From Pedobacter sp. PACM 27299 (GTDB taxonomy: Bacteria; Bacteroidota; Bacteroidia; Sphingobacteriales; Sphingobacteriaceae), in assembly GCF_001412655.1 (NCBI RefSeq), contig NZ_CP012996.1, forward strand, positions 5,642,001 through 5,706,000: 64,000 nucleotides of DNA, read 5' to 3'. The notes beneath the pieces are model-generated. The model was not told where the DNA came from. It searched no databases and was given only the letters and a program-made list of their open reading frames with translations. Made by a program: the position numbers and the translations under genes. Of the stretch, positions 61,958-64,000 are shown piece after piece (within the stretch, counting starts at the first letter, position 1; every line of letters starts with the position of its first letter).

Positions 61958-62736
61958 AGTCCTAATTGTTTAAGGCTTCCCCATAATGTTTTCTTTCCGC
62001 CTGGATCCTGTTCCAGTTTTCTCAATTCTCCTGAGAAAATTACGCGGACATCTCCCTCCATCACGATCTTATTCTCCGGATGTGAAGGCAGCTGTAAATC
62101 CTCCGCTGAGACGCCAAAAGCGAATACTAAAACGCTTGAAAAATGCTGCTGCAAATCTATGAAACTGGTTTTCGGGTATTTCGCATAATTTAACAATGCA
62201 AAATCACTGGCTGTCAGATTAATTGATTTTACGATTTTACGCAGCAGTTCTCTTCCTGCCTCATCACTCACTTCGTGATCTGCATCATTTACCAAAATGA
62301 GGATTTTCTTTTTATTCTGACCCAAAAACTTGAAAGATAAGGCAGCTGGCCTTTCAAGAGCAGGAAACTGAGGAATCGTGATCGGGATCGTGGCTGAAGG
62401 GTCTACAGGAGCTGTAAGCGGGATCGAAGCAACAGCCACAGGAACAACCGCAGGTGCAGCAGCGGGAACCGAAGTAATTGCCGGATTAATAACTGGTGTA
62501 ACTTCAGGAGCAAAAATCGGAGTAACCGCAGCTACAGTACCTGTAGCTCTTCCTGACACCGGATTTTCTAAATCCGCCGCAACAATAGGTTCCGCAGCAA
62601 TCTGCACTCTAACTTTCTGTAGATCAGCCCCCAGTACTTCTCCAGTTGAAAACCCTTCCTCCCCCTTAATCAAATAAATATCATCTGTAAAAAATAAACG
62701 TAAAGCGTCTCCGTTAGTTGTTAGTTCGCTACCCAT
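61954..62736 (-). CDS. Unknown protein with Pro/Ala-rich middle; C-terminus resembles DNA polymerase III psi
   Basis: 260 residues. The first 60 residues and the last 120 look folded; the middle (about 65-140) is a Pro/Ala/Val-rich linker. The C-terminal part runs KKILILVNDADHEVSDEAGREL...LQLPSHPENKIVMEGDV...LWGSLKQLGL, a beta-alpha pattern that reminds me of HolD (psi) and its uracil-DNA-glycosylase-like fold. This is a weak, order-of-motif resemblance. It is co-translated with rdgB (4-base overlap). Confidence 0.55.
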   Translation of the reverse strand: MGSELTTNGDALRLFFTDDIYLIKGEEGFSTGEVLGADLQKVRVQIAAEPIVAADLENPVSGRATGTVAAVTPIFAPEVTPVINPAITSVPAAAPAVVPVAVASIPLTAPVDPSATIPITIPQFPALERPAALSFKFLGQNKKKILILVNDADHEVSDEAGRELLRKIVKSINLTASDFALLNYAKYPKTSFIDLQQHFSSVLVFAFGVSAEDLQLPSHPENKIVMEGDVRVIFSGELRKLEQDPGGKKTLWGSLKQLGL

Positions 62737-62848
62737 TAATGCTGATTTTGTTGGAAATCTTTTTTCTGTTAAAATTAGTTAAATATCTTATTATAGTGCC
62801 TTTATTTATTACTTTTATGCCTTAAAATATATATAGCATATATCTTTC

Positions 62849-63439
62849 GTGAGAAAAACTTGTTGCATTATCTTCTTCAGTATGACCTTTGCGGGCGCAT
62901 TTGCACAAAATGTAGCCAGTATTAATGGGAAACCTGTAAGTAGTAAAGAATTTATGTGGGTTTATAAGAAAAACCACCCTGGGACTTCAAATATTGAATT
63001 TAAAGAACTGGAAGATTATTTAAACCTCTACCTGGATTTCAAACTTAAAGTACTCGATGCTAAAGAAATGGGATTTGACAGGGATACGGCCTATCTTTCA
63101 GAAATTAAAGACTATGAGACTGCCCTGCGTGCTCAGAAAAAAGTGACCCTTCCAAAGGCCACTTACTCGATGATCATCAATGAGTACAAGAACGCGGTAC
63201 TCATGTTTAATGTATCGGAGATAAAAGTTTGGGATAAAGCTCAAAATGATACCCACCAGCTTCGCAACTTTTATGAAAGAAATCAATCGCTCTATAGTGA
63301 TGGTTCTTTTGAAGAACAAAAAGGAATGGTAATCGCTGATTATCAAAGCGCACTGGAAAAAGACTGGGTGACACAGCTAAGGGATCGTTATCCGGTAAAA
63401 ATAAATGAGGCAGAATTGAAAAAACTGGCAAAATTATAA
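62849..63439 (+). CDS. Short SurA-like chaperone lacking the parvulin domains
   Basis: 196 residues from a GTG. A signal peptide ends at GAFAQ; then NVASINGKPVSSKEFMWVYKK and LEDYLNLYLDFKLKVLDAKEMGFDRDT match the N-terminal chaperone region of Bacteroidota parvulin-type isomerases, which are usually about 600-700 residues. Directly after it comes a segment that in the long proteins follows the isomerase domains (INEYKNAVLMFNVSEIKVWDKAQ) and the terminal KDWVTQLRDRYPVKINEAEL. So the parvulin parts are missing. It precedes surA. Confidence 0.75.
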   Translation: MRKTCCIIFFSMTFAGAFAQNVASINGKPVSSKEFMWVYKKNHPGTSNIEFKELEDYLNLYLDFKLKVLDAKEMGFDRDTAYLSEIKDYETALRAQKKVTLPKATYSMIINEYKNAVLMFNVSEIKVWDKAQNDTHQLRNFYERNQSLYSDGSFEEQKGMVIADYQSALEKDWVTQLRDRYPVKINEAELKKLAKL

Positions 63440-63465
63440 ACGCGGCTCCCCAAAAATATTAATGT

Positions 63466-63473
63466 TAAATTTG
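63466..63473 (+). promoter_or_regulatory. -7 box TAAATTTG upstream of surA
   Basis: It matches TAnnTTTG and lies 28 bases before the surA ATG. Confidence 0.55.
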
Positions 63474-63501
63474 CAAAAGAATATAATTGAACGTACATAG
63501 A

Positions 63502-64000
63502 ATGAAGAAATTTTTAGTGATTGCAAGCGGTTTAATCTGTTTGTTTTTAAACACACAGGCGCAAAAGAAAAATATTGATAAAGTTGTTGCTGTATTAGGG
63601 AATAATATCATTTTATTATCTGATTTGAACCAACAATATGCGCAATACCTGAATTCTGGAAACCCACCTGATGAAAAGATAAAGTGTTATATCCTTCAGC
63701 AGATGCTTGCTCAAAAATTACTGAAGCAACAAGCGGAAATCGATTCAATTACCGTAGATGAGAATCAGGTAGACAATGAGGTGGAGAAAAGAATGCGTAT
63801 GCAAATTCAACGTGCCGGTGGTGAAGAGCGCTTAGAGCAATTCTTAAACCGTTCCGTTTTGCAATACAAAGATGAGATCAGACCGGATATCAAAGAGCAG
63901 TTAATTTCTGACAATATGCAGCAGCACATCACAAAAGATGTGAGCATCACCCCTCTTGAAGTTAAAAAATACTTTGATTCTTACAAAAAAGATAGCTTAC
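63502..64000 (+). CDS. surA: SurA-type periplasmic chaperone/peptidyl-prolyl isomerase, 5' part
   Basis: Starts at the ATG at 63502 and runs off the end of the window; 166 residues are seen. A signal peptide MKKFLVIASGLICLFLNTQAQ is followed by the SurA N-terminal region: DKVVAVLGNNIILLSDLNQQY, LQQMLAQKLLKQQAEIDSI and VDNEVEKRMRMQIQRAGGEE. SurA guides outer-membrane proteins through the periplasm. Parvulin domains would lie beyond the window. Confidence 0.9.
   Translation, partial: MKKFLVIASGLICLFLNTQAQKKNIDKVVAVLGNNIILLSDLNQQYAQYLNSGNPPDEKIKCYILQQMLAQKLLKQQAEIDSITVDENQVDNEVEKRMRMQIQRAGGEERLEQFLNRSVLQYKDEIRPDIKEQLISDNMQQHITKDVSITPLEVKKYFDSYKKDSL

Noticed and set aside
1..64000. tRNA, rRNA, CRISPR arrays, insertion sequences and prophage genes
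   Set aside because: I looked for cloverleaf-like segments, regularly spaced repeats and transposase or integrase motifs and found none I could support.

Overview
The window looks like chromosome of a Bacteroidota bacterium, most likely Sphingobacteriaceae and Pedobacter-like. This rests on the SusC/SusD outer-membrane pair, many lipoprotein signals, DUF2723, a bacillithiol gene set, several promoter boxes of the form TAnnTTTG (the Bacteroidota -7 element) and near-absence of Shine-Dalgarno sequences. The genus is an inference from gene content; no rRNA is present. I saw no tRNA, CRISPR, insertion sequence or prophage.

Layout. 1-3.0 kb: the end of a DUF2723 membrane protein and accA, converging on paired terminators. 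3.1-18.5 kb: a maltodextrin/starch utilisation locus on the minus strand, transcribed lacI, then (after a 578-bp control region) susC-susD-susE, a strong hairpin, GH13, pgmB, GH65 maltose phosphorylase, GH13 and an SLC45-type MFS transporter. The logic is: bind and import oligosaccharides through SusCDE, trim them with GH13 enzymes, import maltose, split it by phosphorolysis, and feed beta-glucose-1-phosphate to glycolysis through PgmB. 18.7-28.2 kb: a fatty-acid desaturase, a decayed SGNH hydrolase, a glycerophosphodiesterase, a DeoR regulator, a DUF47 protein, a three-gene unit (membrane protein, winged-helix regulator, CreD) carrying the same palindrome twice, an M28 peptidase and a polyprenyl synthase. 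28.2-33.6 kb: an alpha/beta hydrolase, YpdA next to a CstB-like persulfide dioxygenase-rhodanese, asparaginase and TatD. 33.8-35.9 kb: an AT-rich island bounded by terminators that holds a MACPF (perforin-fold) lipoprotein.

35.9-64 kb is mostly housekeeping: FKBP isomerases, NrnA-like phosphoesterase, ndk, DUF721 (DciA-like) with recF, ribH, YtxJ, OsmC, lipA, an ECF sigma/anti-sigma pair, nnrD, uvrA, a PaaE-like reductase, a lytic transglycosylase, a pseudouridine synthase with a long repeat tail, a lactonase, bshA, tilS, an OstA-like protein, rdgB and the start of surA. BshA, YpdA and YtxJ together indicate bacillithiol chemistry, and the CstB-like enzyme beside YpdA suggests a link to sulfide/persulfide handling.

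The most useful second looks are: (a) three genes (DUF721, the PaaE-like reductase, the M28 peptidase) that are each one base out of frame at a homopolymer, which suggests base-call error or contingency tracts; (b) a repeated CTTTG-N5-CAAAGTACTTTT site flanking the CreD regulator; (c) a 133-bp nested hairpin with 11-bp repeats after ndk; (d) the MACPF-DUF5648-like lipoprotein; (e) an inverted repeat covering the TTG start of the sigma factor; and (f) domain-loss versions of NnrD and a SurA-type chaperone. None of these is proven to be a new system from sequence alone.
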